Below, in pieces: positions 7,912 to 16,309 of a stretch of DNA of 27,198 bases (positions are counted from its first letter, which is position 1; every line of letters begins with the position of its first letter). Made by a program: the position numbers and the translations under genes. The notes under the pieces were generated by a model that was not told the DNA's origin, did not search any database, and saw only the letters and a program-made list of their open reading frames with translations. The stretch covers positions 1 through 27,198 of the forward strand of contig JAJFLN010000420.1 in NCBI GenBank assembly GCA_021772705.1. The letters run 5' to 3'. The DNA is from Candidatus Cloacimonadota bacterium (GTDB lineage Bacteria; Muiribacteriota; UBA6191; JACPRK01).

Positions 7912-8531
7912 CACGACTGATCGTCTCCTCCGCCCGTTGTCTCGGGCTCTTCTTCCTCTTTCAACACGCGACGGTTGAAGCGGGACATGGCCGTGCTGAC
8001 GTCGTCCCGCAGGACCAGCTCGAGTGCTTCGTTGCACTGAGCGAGAACTTCGGGCAATGCAGCACGCTCGTCGGCATTGAAATCGGACAGGACGTACCTG
8101 GCCAGGGAGCCCCGCGGGCCCTCCCGGGCAATTCCAATCCGGATCCTCGGGAATGCTTGAGTGCCCAACTCACCGATGATGGACTTCATTCCGTTATGCC
8201 CACCTGCGCTGCCATGAGGCCGAACCCGGATGTAGCCGAAGGGCAGGGCCACATCATCATAGACCACCAGGACGTGGCCGGGGTCGATCTTGTAGTAGGA
8301 AGCGACGCGGGAAACAGGACTTCCGGACAGGTTCATGAAGGCTTGGGGTTTCACGAGCCAGACCTTTTGATCGGCGACACGGCAGTCCGTCACCTCAGCA
8401 TCGAAGGCGGACTGGTACTTGAACTTGCCAGCTCCAGATCGTTCGGCAAGGTAGTCGACGAAGAGGAATCCGACGTTATGCCGATTCCGGGCGTACTTTC
8501 CTCCTGGATTTCCCAGGCCAGCAATCATCAT
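7911..8531 (-). CDS. pth: Peptidyl-tRNA hydrolase
   Basis: The enzyme recycles peptidyl-tRNAs that drop off the ribosome by cleaving the ester between peptide and tRNA; it is essential in bacteria. The 206-residue sequence opens with IAGLGNPG and carries the expected active-site positions: Asn8, the catalytic His18 (RHN), Asn67 (MNLSG), the Asp pair 92-93 (YDD) and Asn113 (GGHNG). The acidic C-terminal extension (EEEEPETTGGGDDQS) is a little longer than usual. The start ATG overlaps the stop of the TPR lipoprotein gene by four bases (ATGA), with GGAG five bases upstream, and the stop overlaps the sigma-factor start. This suggests one translationally coupled operon. Confidence 0.95.
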   Translation of the reverse strand: MMIAGLGNPGGKYARNRHNVGFLFVDYLAERSGAGKFKYQSAFDAEVTDCRVADQKVWLVKPQAFMNLSGSPVSRVASYYKIDPGHVLVVYDDVALPFGYIRVRPHGSAGGHNGMKSIIGELGTQAFPRIRIGIAREGPRGSLARYVLSDFNADERAALPEVLAQCNEALELVLRDDVSTAMSRFNRRVLKEEEEPETTGGGDDQS

Positions 8532-10549
8532 GGGGTCTCCAGCCCCTGGAGGCGAAAGCTGGCTGCCTGAAGTAGATTGGGCGGCAAGGGTTGCTGCATC
8601 ATCCGCCGGAACAGGTCTCTCTCGGCCTTCAAGTCGCCCTTTTGATGAAGCAGGTCTCCGAGCTTGAAGTAGGACTGAGCGTTGACAGGGTTCAGAGCAA
8701 GAACTCGTTCGTACTCGCCGATGGCGCGATCGTACTGACCTTCCCGGATGGCTCGCTCCGCCTCTGCCAGATGCCAGGGCTCGCTCCCGGGACTGGGGCC
8801 GGAGGTGGTGGTGAGGGCAGCCTCGAGAGGTGGAGGCTCCTCCTCCGGTGGCGGCGTTTCTTGGCGTCGCCATCCGCCGGGTGTTTCCGGCCTGGCGGGC
8901 TGACTGTCCTGCACGACCTGACCCGTCTCGGGATCCAGGCGGCTTCCCAGCTGAGTCTCGTGTCTGGACAGGAACTGTCTGGCCTTGACGGCATAAGGGG
9001 AACCTTTGGGGGCCGACTGGGCCACCCGCTTCCAGACCTCCAGCGCCTTCTGGTTGTCGCCGACCTGACGGTAGGAGAGACCCAGTCGCTCCAGATATCG
9101 GAACAGATCCGGGTCTGATTCGCCGTAGTCCACGGCCTTTTCGAAGGCAACGATGGCGTCCTTATAGCGCTTCTGCTTTTCCAGGATCTGTCCCTGGTTG
9201 TAATGAGCGTTGGCGTGCTGCGGGTAGATCCTGAGAAGCTCGTCCCAGACTTCTCGAGCCGACACGTAATCCCCGAGCTGCGCATGGGTTATCCCCAACC
9301 AGTTGTAGGAATCCAGCATCAGACTTCGTTCGATTGATGGCTCCGTGACCAGCTGCTGGAAGTGCGTGAGGGCCTGGCGGGGAAGCCGGGATGTGACCAG
9401 CAGTTTGGCCAGCTGAAATCGTGCCTTATGAGCTGTCGGGTTCCGGGTCAACAGCTCCTCGTAGACCTGTCGTGCCAGCTCTGGTTTGCGATCCAGGCGG
9501 TGGACCTCTGCCAAGGCCATTGCGGCATTCTCACTGCCTGGATTCAACTCGAGAGACTGCCGGAGCCGGGATGCGGCGGTCCGGTAGTCCCGTTCCGCAG
9601 CAGCGATGCGTCCCCACCGCTCGTACACGCTGGCCCGGGTCAGGTCATCCTGAGCCAGGGTGACCTGCATCTCGAGCTCTGCCTGGGACTGGGTTTCTGG
9701 TGATTCGGTGGCCCCTGGGATTGTCGCCCCTGCCTGGCCCACGGGAAGGGTGCCGGCCATCAGTTTCCGGGCTTTCTCCTCGGCACCGGTGGCACGGTAG
9801 AGGCCGAGCAAGTCCTGCCGCATCTGTTCGTCTGCCTGCTCGTACATCAAGTACAGCTCATGGAAGGCGATGGCGTCCTGCAGCCGGCCGATGTTCTTCA
9901 GGATGCCTCCGAGCATCTTGATGCTGCCTGGATTGTCTGGATCCAGGTCCAGGGAATCTCTCAGGACGCCGATGGCCCGTTCATGATCTCCCGAAACCTG
10001 CAGGTCCCGAGCGGCCCCCCGATAGGCTCCGGCGATCCGCTCATGGATGTGTCTCTGGCCCTGAGGAGCAGCTGATATGGCTTGTTCGAACTCACTTCGG
10101 GCGGCTGTATAGAGACCCTCGTCGAGCTTGACCTTGCCCGTGACGTAGTGAAGATTCGCCTGGCTATCTTGAAGCAAGGGCGAATCGGGGGTCGCACGGA
10201 GACCGTGGCGAAGGGCGATATGAGCGTCTTCGATACGTCCCAGATCCACAAACGCCTGGGCCAGCAAGTCCGCCGCTTCTGCCGGGGGGCGGGTCGACTG
10301 CATGGTCGGCTGCTCGAGTATCTTGACCACCTCTACCCAGTCCCGGCCGGAGGCGTACTCTCTTGCCCGGGCCAGCCGAGTCTGCCAGACCAAGTCCTCC
10401 TGCAGTCCCGGTCCGGATCGTGCGACAGTCGCGTCGGGCAAGGTCGTCGCCGAGGGGCTTCGCTTGTTGTCTCGGGATGAACAGGCCGAGACATGGATGG
10501 CTAGTGCCACCAGCAGACATGCTGCTGCGATTCTCTTGAGAGAAGTCAT
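8528..10549 (-). CDS. TPR lipoprotein
   Basis: This 673-residue protein has a lipoprotein signal peptide: MTSLKR, a hydrophobic stretch, and the lipobox V-S-A-C with Cys23 as the lipidated residue. At least eight TPR units follow (for example RDYRTAASRLRQSLELNPGS and KRYKDAIVAFEKAVDYGE). A Pro/Glu-rich linker (ETPPPEEEPPPLE) separates these from a final TPR pair near the C-terminus. It should sit in the periplasm or outer membrane as a protein-binding scaffold; PilF-like pilotins and BamD-like factors are analogues, but I cannot assign it to either. It heads the coupled chain with pth, the sigma factor and the MFS gene. The ATG at 10549 has only a weak ribosome site (GAGA). Confidence 0.85.
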   Translation of the reverse strand: MTSLKRIAAACLLVALAIHVSACSSRDNKRSPSATTLPDATVARSGPGLQEDLVWQTRLARAREYASGRDWVEVVKILEQPTMQSTRPPAEAADLLAQAFVDLGRIEDAHIALRHGLRATPDSPLLQDSQANLHYVTGKVKLDEGLYTAARSEFEQAISAAPQGQRHIHERIAGAYRGAARDLQVSGDHERAIGVLRDSLDLDPDNPGSIKMLGGILKNIGRLQDAIAFHELYLMYEQADEQMRQDLLGLYRATGAEEKARKLMAGTLPVGQAGATIPGATESPETQSQAELEMQVTLAQDDLTRASVYERWGRIAAAERDYRTAASRLRQSLELNPGSENAAMALAEVHRLDRKPELARQVYEELLTRNPTAHKARFQLAKLLVTSRLPRQALTHFQQLVTEPSIERSLMLDSYNWLGITHAQLGDYVSAREVWDELLRIYPQHANAHYNQGQILEKQKRYKDAIVAFEKAVDYGESDPDLFRYLERLGLSYRQVGDNQKALEVWKRVAQSAPKGSPYAVKARQFLSRHETQLGSRLDPETGQVVQDSQPARPETPGGWRRQETPPPEEEPPPLEAALTTTSGPSPGSEPWHLAEAERAIREGQYDRAIGEYERVLALNPVNAQSYFKLGDLLHQKGDLKAERDLFRRMMQQPLPPNLLQAASFRLQGLETP

Positions 10550-10625
10550 CGGTCTCGATTCACTCGGTGCGTTCGGGGCGGCTCCCTGCTCTGTTTCGTG
10601 CCAACCATCAGGGAATCAGATCGTT

Positions 10626-10699
10626 CTGGGGCGGCAGGACTCGAACCTGCGAAATGCTGGATCCAAAGACCAGTGCCTTACCAACTTGGCGACGCCCCA
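10626..10699 (-). tRNA. tRNA-Gln (anticodon UUG)
   Basis: The minus strand folds into a full cloverleaf of 74 bases. The acceptor stem TGGGGCG pairs with CGCCCCA, with discriminator G. The D-arm has GCC/GGC, the anticodon loop is CTTTGGA with anticodon TTG, and the T-arm is GCAGG-TTCGAGT-CCTGC. The weak U1-A72 pair is usual for bacterial tRNA-Gln. CCA is not encoded. Position 31-39 is a T-T mismatch at the top of the anticodon stem. It lies 76 bases upstream of the TPR lipoprotein gene on the same strand. Confidence 0.95.
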
Positions 10700-11039
10700 A
10701 GAAACCAGTCCAGTCTTGAAATTCCGGCCCATGAGACCGGCGGGGCCCACCTTAGCACAGCCAGATCGGCGGTTCAACATAAGGTCGGATCATGACGACG
10801 ATCTTGTTCGATTCCCGATCCGGCTGTTCGGGAGAGCCCTGTGACCATCGGCTGCCTGTCGGCCTCCAGTCAGAGATGAACTTCACCGATCCGGAGAGGA
10901 GGCGATCCGGTACGGGCGGTCCCGTCAGGCTACATCGGTCCTGGACTGGACCTGCGGCCTCCGACGATAATCAGGGCATCGGGCCTGGCTTCCATCCTCC
11001 ACCTGAGCGGATCTCACGGGCAGAGCCAACAGGGCATTC
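10700..11039. other. Divergent intergenic region between tRNA-Gln and the plus-strand TPR-peptidase gene
   Basis: This 340-base stretch separates the minus-strand block from the plus-strand block and must hold both start regions. I see a possible promoter for the tRNA side but no convincing promoter or ribosome site for the plus side. Open frames crossing it are short and composition-driven. Confidence 0.5.
10749..10777 (-). promoter_or_regulatory. Possible promoter of tRNA-Gln and the TPR-pth-sigma-MFS chain
   Basis: On the minus strand TTGAAC (10777-10772) is followed after 17 bases by TAAGGT (10754-10749). Both boxes are imperfect (4 of 6 and 3 of 6), but spacing and distance to the tRNA (start near 10742, about 43 bases upstream) are reasonable. 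Confidence 0.35.
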
Positions 11040-14000
11040 ATGTTCAAGGCTGCTTCATCATCCATCGGACCTTGGGCGACGCCGTTCGCTCCGGGTCTCG
11101 TCATCTGGCTGGCCTCCATGGCTGCCACGGCAGTACTGCTTCAAGGAGCGGTCCGCCCCGCCTCCCGGCTGGACGCAGCCCTCTCCGAGGCTCGTCGCGG
11201 AAACTACGAGATCGGTATCGATGCCCTGGAAGCCAGGGTGAAGGCTCAGCCGGATCGTGGACAGGCCCGGCTCGAGCTTGGGAGACTTCTACTGCTGGTG
11301 GGTCGGCAGGAAGAGGCCCTGGCCCATTTCAGCCGGATCGTTCAGGATTACAACGAACGAGGTCCCAGGGACTCCGAGTCTCTCACCTGGGCTGGCGCCG
11401 CCGGGGCTTACACAGGCAGCGCTCAGCAGAGCATTCGCATTCTCGAGATGGCCCAGCAGGCCGACCCGTCCAACAGTCGTGCCTTTCTCGAAAGTGGCCG
11501 CCTGTTCGCGTCGAAGTATCAGACCGGTGACGCGGATCGGGATCTCCAGCGCGCCTTGGCCCTGGCTCCCGGCGATCCGGAAATCGTCCTCTGGTTGGCC
11601 CGGGTGCGCTTCGCTCAGTATCGGTTTGATGAGATGCAGCACTTGGTCAATGAAGTACTGGCAAAGCACCCTGAACGTTATGAGGCAAGACTTCTCAAGG
11701 CTCGTGTCTCCCTGCTGCAGGATGAGGATCTATCGTCGTCCAGGCAAGATCTGAACCGGTCTCTGGCCGTAAATCCTCGGGATCCCGAGACTCTGTCATT
11801 GCTGGCTGCCCTGGAGTATCTCGAGGCTCCGCCGCTGGAGGCCGCTTCCTCGGCAGGGAAGGCGATCCCAGCCCCGCCAAGGTCCTTTGAGATCGCGGCG
11901 TCCCGGGCCCTCGCCGTGAATCCCATCCATGCGGCAGCCTACGCCGAGACGGCCGAAGTGCTGACCCGGACACGGAGGCACGCCGAATCGGAGCGCCTGT
12001 TTCGACGGGCTCTCAAGGTGGACGCCGATCATGTTCCCTCCCTGACAGGTCTGGGCAGACTCATGCTTCGTGACGCCCGGGAGTCCGAAGGAAGAGATCT
12101 TCTGGAGCGAGCCTCGAAACTGGACCCCTATCAGGTGCCCACGATCAATCAGCTCAAGATTCTGGACTACATGGATGAAGAGTTCGTCTATGCCGCTCGA
12201 GGACAGACTCTCTTCCGCGTTCATCCTTGGCGGAATCCCGATGTCCTGGACCGGCTACCTGACCATGCGGCCCAGAGTCGCCTCTCCCTTGCCTCGGCAC
12301 CGGGGTTCTCCGGGCCAGGCCAGAAGCAGCCCGGTGTCCTGACCCTGGAGGTCTTTCCCGAGCATCGTTGGTTTGAGGCTCGGCTCAGCGGAGTTCCCTG
12401 GAACGGGCCAGTGGGAGCATGCCTGGGCAGGCTCATCGTCCTGGACTCACCGGCAACCGTCCGATCGACGAACTGGCGCAAGATTGTGCAGCATGAACTG
12501 GCTCACGCTTACCATCTGGCCGCGGCGTCAGGACGGCTTCCCAACTGGTTCACGGAGGGGCTTGCATCGTTTCAGGAAGGGTCGACCCGGCCTCTCTCGT
12601 GGGACTCCCTGCTGGTCCGGGCCGTGGCGCTGAACCAGCTACTTCCTTTCGAACGTCTGAACGAGGGGTTCCTGTCACCAAGGAACGCAGCGGACTGGCA
12701 GCTGGCGTATTGCCAGTCGGAACTTGCCATCGAGTATCTGGTCCAAACTCATGGACCTGGTGCTCCGGCTCAACTGCTGCAAGCCTACGCCCGAGGACTG
12801 AGGGGAGCCAGGGCCATCCAGGAGGCTCTGGGAGTGGACGCCAGTCGGCTCGCAGCGGCCGTGACCCGCTACTGGCGCCGGGAGGCATCCAGGATACCCC
12901 TGCCTCCTGCCAGCCTCCCCGATGACGTGCCACTTCTCAAAGCGAAATACGCCCGTTCCGGATCTGTCGAGGATGGGCTCGCACTGGCCCAGTGCCAGAT
13001 GCAACTCGGCCTCATGGCGGAGGCCCGGAGATTGCTCCAGCATCTGGTGACCAGTAATCCCGAGAGCCCCCGAGGTCAGGCGCTAGCCGGGGAACTGCTT
13101 CTTTCCAGGGGAAGAGTCGCGTCGGCCATTTCGCGCCTCGAGCGGGCTCTTCGCCTGTCTCCAGAGGATCACCAGACCCGGGTTGCACTAGCCCGGGCCC
13201 TGATTCGTAAAGGTGACGATGGTCGTGCCCTCTCTCTCCTCAGGAGTACCCTGGAAAGTTACGATCGGGATCCTGCGGTACAGGACCTCATCCTCGAGAT
13301 TGGAAGAAAGCGACGGGATCGAAGCTTGATGACAGAAGCCCTGGAAGCTCGTGTCTCCATTGATCCCGGCGACCTTCGGGGGAGGATCGGTCTGGCCCGG
13401 ATTGCCATAGAAGATGGCCATGTCCAGAAAGCTCTGGAGCAGCTGGAGCTGGGTGCCGAAATCGACTCCGGTGACCCCGAACTCTGTCGACTCATGGGAA
13501 AGCTAAAGGCGGAGCGGGGAGATCTGGATGGCTCCCGCCGAGCTTATCAGCACGAGCTGGCCTCCAAATATCTGGCCAGCTTTGACCGCACACCTCCGTC
13601 GACCACGGTTCAGAAGTTGAGTCGGATCGCCGGTCAGTCCGGCGACTCCAGGTCGGAGGCGGCTGTGGATCTACTCGGCAGAGTCGGAGGAGCTTCAAGT
13701 GCAGCATTGCTCAGCGGGCATCTGAAGAGTCCCTTCGAGACGATCCGGCACCGGGCTGCCATGGCGCTGGGCGCTCTGGGCGAACCCACCTCAGTGCCCC
13801 AGTTGATTGCTGCCATCGACTGCTCCAGATGCGCCGCCGAGGCCCGGAGAACTCTTGGAAGCCTGACGGCCAGGGACAGCACGGGGGAACCCGATTCCTG
13901 GCGTCGATGGTGGAGCCAGGAGCGAACCAGAGGTCCTCGGAAGTGGCTCCTGGCTGCCCTGCGTCAGGCCCGGTACCCTGTCGACAGGGCCACGGACAAG

Positions 14001-14207
14001 CCAACCTGGCAGGCGTTGCTGGTCGTGGCACTGGAGGACTCCCGATGGTATATCCGTGAGGGGGCATTGGGGGAGTTGAAGCGCGAAACAGGTGTCTCCT
14101 TCGGAGCTGGCGCATTCGGGCCGGAGGGCGATGACGGGCCCGCCCTGGAGCAAGCGCGGCGCGAAGCTCTGGGACGGTGGAAACGATGGCTGCGGACAAA
14201 GATGTGA
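11040..14207 (+). CDS. TPR - metallopeptidase (MA-like gluzincin) - TPR - HEAT repeat protein
   Basis: This 1055-residue protein has an N-terminal membrane or signal segment (about residues 18-37). TPR units run from about 45 to 370 and a zinc-peptidase domain from about 435 to 625. Further TPR units lie at about 635-850, and HEAT-like repeats at the C-terminus (for example IRHRAAMALGALGEPTSVPQ). The peptidase core shows HELAH at 485-489 (His485, Glu486, His489) and a third ligand Glu506 in WFTEGLASF, followed by AYCQSELAIEYLV. This is the pattern of Peptidase_MA_2-type domains. Catalytic residues are present, so activity is plausible; the substrate is unknown. The ATG at 11040 is the first in frame and has no strong ribosome site; an ATG near the end of the hydrophobic segment is possible. 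It overlaps the next gene. Confidence 0.85.
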   Translation: MFKAASSSIGPWATPFAPGLVIWLASMAATAVLLQGAVRPASRLDAALSEARRGNYEIGIDALEARVKAQPDRGQARLELGRLLLLVGRQEEALAHFSRIVQDYNERGPRDSESLTWAGAAGAYTGSAQQSIRILEMAQQADPSNSRAFLESGRLFASKYQTGDADRDLQRALALAPGDPEIVLWLARVRFAQYRFDEMQHLVNEVLAKHPERYEARLLKARVSLLQDEDLSSSRQDLNRSLAVNPRDPETLSLLAALEYLEAPPLEAASSAGKAIPAPPRSFEIAASRALAVNPIHAAAYAETAEVLTRTRRHAESERLFRRALKVDADHVPSLTGLGRLMLRDARESEGRDLLERASKLDPYQVPTINQLKILDYMDEEFVYAARGQTLFRVHPWRNPDVLDRLPDHAAQSRLSLASAPGFSGPGQKQPGVLTLEVFPEHRWFEARLSGVPWNGPVGACLGRLIVLDSPATVRSTNWRKIVQHELAHAYHLAAASGRLPNWFTEGLASFQEGSTRPLSWDSLLVRAVALNQLLPFERLNEGFLSPRNAADWQLAYCQSELAIEYLVQTHGPGAPAQLLQAYARGLRGARAIQEALGVDASRLAAAVTRYWRREASRIPLPPASLPDDVPLLKAKYARSGSVEDGLALAQCQMQLGLMAEARRLLQHLVTSNPESPRGQALAGELLLSRGRVASAISRLERALRLSPEDHQTRVALARALIRKGDDGRALSLLRSTLESYDRDPAVQDLILEIGRKRRDRSLMTEALEARVSIDPGDLRGRIGLARIAIEDGHVQKALEQLELGAEIDSGDPELCRLMGKLKAERGDLDGSRRAYQHELASKYLASFDRTPPSTTVQKLSRIAGQSGDSRSEAAVDLLGRVGGASSAALLSGHLKSPFETIRHRAAMALGALGEPTSVPQLIAAIDCSRCAAEARRTLGSLTARDSTGEPDSWRRWWSQERTRGPRKWLLAALRQARYPVDRATDKPTWQALLVVALEDSRWYIREGALGELKRETGVSFGAGAFGPEGDDGPALEQARREALGRWKRWLRTKM

Positions 14208-16249
14208 GAGGCAGGCCAAGCACTCCGGAAGCACAGGGAGAGAGTTCGGGAGCACGCAAGCTGCTGGAGAACCTCTTTGACCTCACTGCTCGCCGGCTCT
14301 TCCGGGAGCGAATGATCTCGACGGGATCGAAGATCGCCTTCTGGACCTTCTCTCTGAGCATCGGACTTGGCCTGGCCAGTTTCTTCTTCGAGACGGTCCC
14401 GCTCTGGGTGGCCGGCTCGGTCCTCCTGGCAGGTGTGTTGAGCCTGACCGGGTTGTTCCTGATGAACGGCGTGCCGAATCGGACTGAAGTTGCACGCTTT
14501 CTCGACCGGGAGCTTGCCGGCAAGGACCGATACCTGACTGCTGAGACCTGTCTGCGCCGAGGCAGGCACAACTCGGTGGAAGAGGCGCTGATCCTCCATG
14601 TTGCTGGCGAAGCAGAGCAGGAAGAGCCGACCGCAAGGCTGGCTCCGCTGGAGCCTCCCTGGGAGGCCTGGGGGACCCTGGCCTTTCTGGTTGCCTTTCT
14701 CGTGTTCGCTCTGCTGTGGGCAGCTCAACTAGTGGCCTTTCAGACTCCCGGGCATTCCCGGAACGAGGCAGAGATCAAGCAGTTGATAGCCGAGGTCAAA
14801 CAGGTCCAGAAGCAGCTCGAGAAGCCGGAAGCAGGGAAGCCTGCCAACGAGATGGCCCAGAAGCTGTCCAAGCTCCTGGAAGACCTGTCGAATGGCAAGA
14901 GGCCAGATCCGGAGACGGTCAACCAGGCCATCTTGAAGCTTCCCGAGATCGCTCGAGCCATCCAACGGAGTGAGCAGGCGACTCCCGAGATGAAACGGGT
15001 GGCCCAGTTCCTCTCCAAGTCCGGACTTGCAGACAAGATGAAGCAGGCCCTGGAAGAGGGTCCGTCGTCTTCACTGGGACGGCAGCTTGCGAACCTGGTC
15101 GGGGATACGGGAGGGAAGCCACCGGGAAAGGAATCCCAGAGGAACGGAGAGGCGAAAGGTCGAGACGGCGGAGGCCAACCTGGAGGTGCCCCGCAAGCAG
15201 GCGGTCAGGGCCGAGAGCAGGCCGGAGGCCGTCCCTCCGGCAGTCAGGGCGGCGGTCCAGGCAACTCTCCCGGCGCCAATGTGACCCTTGGCAGCGGTGC
15301 CGGATCGAGCCAGTCCTCTCCTGGGAGCCAGGGGAGCGACCCGTCCGGTTCAAGCCAATCGGCGTCCTCGGCGCCGGGTCAGGGTGCCACGGGCGCCAGG
15401 GCGCAGGCTTCGGGGGCCGAGTCAGGCAAGAGCTCGAAGGCTGACGGGAGTTCTTCCGGGTCGTCGGGGCAGCCGGGCTCCAGGTCAGGTGCAGGAATCG
15501 CGGATCCGGGGCAAACCGGCGGCGGCAGACCGGGGCAAGCAGCACAGGGTGGAAGCTCCATGGCCGGAAAGGCGGCCCAGTCCGGCACGGGAACTCCCGG
15601 GCCGGGCGCGTCGGGAGCCGGCGGCAAGACCGGGAGTGGGCGTGGCGGTACAGGAGCTGGTTCCGGAGGAACTCGAGGAAGGAATACGCCCTCCGGACCT
15701 GCACCCATGACTGCCGACGAGAAGGCCCTGCTGGATAAGCTGCAGAAGGTTGCATCCGGAGGCAAGGGAAAGAGCCCGGCCGAAGTGCTGCGGGACATGG
15801 GCAAGCTGGCCGGAGAGCACAGCGGTGGACGTCGTGGGACCGGAACCCGGTCCTTCCGGGACAAGGTGAAGAACCTGGTGGCCAGCGTGAAGAAGGGTAC
15901 CGCTGGGGCCAGCAGAGGCCCCTCGGGGAATGAGAACTCGGGGAAGAGCCAGCGGGGTCTTCGCGGTAATGCTGCATCGAACCCGATCCAAACAGCTCCG
16001 CCAGTGGAGGGGCAGGTCGTTCAGCTGGACCGAGGACAGGTTCGGGAGGGAAAGCAGGCCGGAACCGGATCCATCGCCGCGGGCCTCCCGGCTCCTGGCG
16101 CTCCCCTGTTGCCCGCCCAGATCGACGAGCCATCCAGAAAAGCGGAGCTAGAGCAGCATTACAAGGAAGAGACCGCTCGCTATCTGTCTCGGGAGCGGGT
16201 TCCGTCAGAGTACCGGGAGCTGATCCGGGATTACTTCTCAGGGGAGTAA
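14186..16249 (+). CDS. Membrane protein with a long Gly/Ser/Pro/Gln-rich region, DUF4175-like
   Basis: This 687-residue protein has two transmembrane helices at about residues 50-92, a short soluble part (VARFLDRELAGKDRYLTAE) and a third helix at about 161-184. A charged helical region follows (EIKQLIAEVKQVQKQLEK onward). Then come about 200 residues of Gly/Ser/Ala/Gln-rich low complexity (about 310-510), a small helical domain after MTADEKALLDKLQ, and a C-terminus with VPSEYRELIRDYFSGE. The membrane topology, the 'DREL..KDRYLTA' segment and the 'VP.EYR..I..YF' ending resemble DUF4175-type proteins of MoxR/Bat gene clusters, but no MoxR or VWA gene is present here. The ATG at 14186 overlaps the previous gene by 22 bases; a GTG at 14177 is also possible. 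It probably works with the upstream TPR-peptidase. Confidence 0.7.
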   Translation: MAADKDVRGRPSTPEAQGESSGARKLLENLFDLTARRLFRERMISTGSKIAFWTFSLSIGLGLASFFFETVPLWVAGSVLLAGVLSLTGLFLMNGVPNRTEVARFLDRELAGKDRYLTAETCLRRGRHNSVEEALILHVAGEAEQEEPTARLAPLEPPWEAWGTLAFLVAFLVFALLWAAQLVAFQTPGHSRNEAEIKQLIAEVKQVQKQLEKPEAGKPANEMAQKLSKLLEDLSNGKRPDPETVNQAILKLPEIARAIQRSEQATPEMKRVAQFLSKSGLADKMKQALEEGPSSSLGRQLANLVGDTGGKPPGKESQRNGEAKGRDGGGQPGGAPQAGGQGREQAGGRPSGSQGGGPGNSPGANVTLGSGAGSSQSSPGSQGSDPSGSSQSASSAPGQGATGARAQASGAESGKSSKADGSSSGSSGQPGSRSGAGIADPGQTGGGRPGQAAQGGSSMAGKAAQSGTGTPGPGASGAGGKTGSGRGGTGAGSGGTRGRNTPSGPAPMTADEKALLDKLQKVASGGKGKSPAEVLRDMGKLAGEHSGGRRGTGTRSFRDKVKNLVASVKKGTAGASRGPSGNENSGKSQRGLRGNAASNPIQTAPPVEGQVVQLDRGQVREGKQAGTGSIAAGLPAPGAPLLPAQIDEPSRKAELEQHYKEETARYLSRERVPSEYRELIRDYFSGE
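15100..15710 (+). repeat. Coding low-complexity Gly/Ser/Ala/Gln tract
   Basis: About 200 codons encode almost only Gly, Ser, Ala, Gln, Pro, Arg and Thr, with irregular GGG/GSG/SQGS runs and no fixed period. It is probably a long disordered linker outside or inside the membrane. The opposite strand shows long spurious open frames because of the GC-rich composition. Confidence 0.75.
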
Positions 16250-16255
16250 GGGGCC

Positions 16256-16309
16256 GCGCTGGAATAGATGCGCAGTTTCACATCCCATCTTCAGTCCATC
16301 TTCCAGCGC
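16256..16309. terminator. Inverted repeat between convergent genes, possible shared terminator
   Basis: GCGCTGGAATAGATG at 16256-16270 pairs with CATCTTCCAGCGC at 16297-16309, with a two-base bulge and a 26-base loop. The right arm lies in the last codons of the minus-strand gene. The two genes converge with 41 bases between their stops. There is no T-run, so termination is only suggested. Confidence 0.35.

Noticed and set aside
7045..7920. 291-residue plus-strand frame opposite the sigma factor
   Set aside because: The minus strand has clear FliA/WhiG motifs over the same interval, so this frame is a shadow.
14919..16133. 404-residue minus-strand frame opposite the low-complexity membrane protein
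   Set aside because: GC-rich Gly/Ser codons leave the opposite frames open. It has no ribosome site or motifs, and the plus-strand gene continues with helices and a conserved-looking C-terminus.
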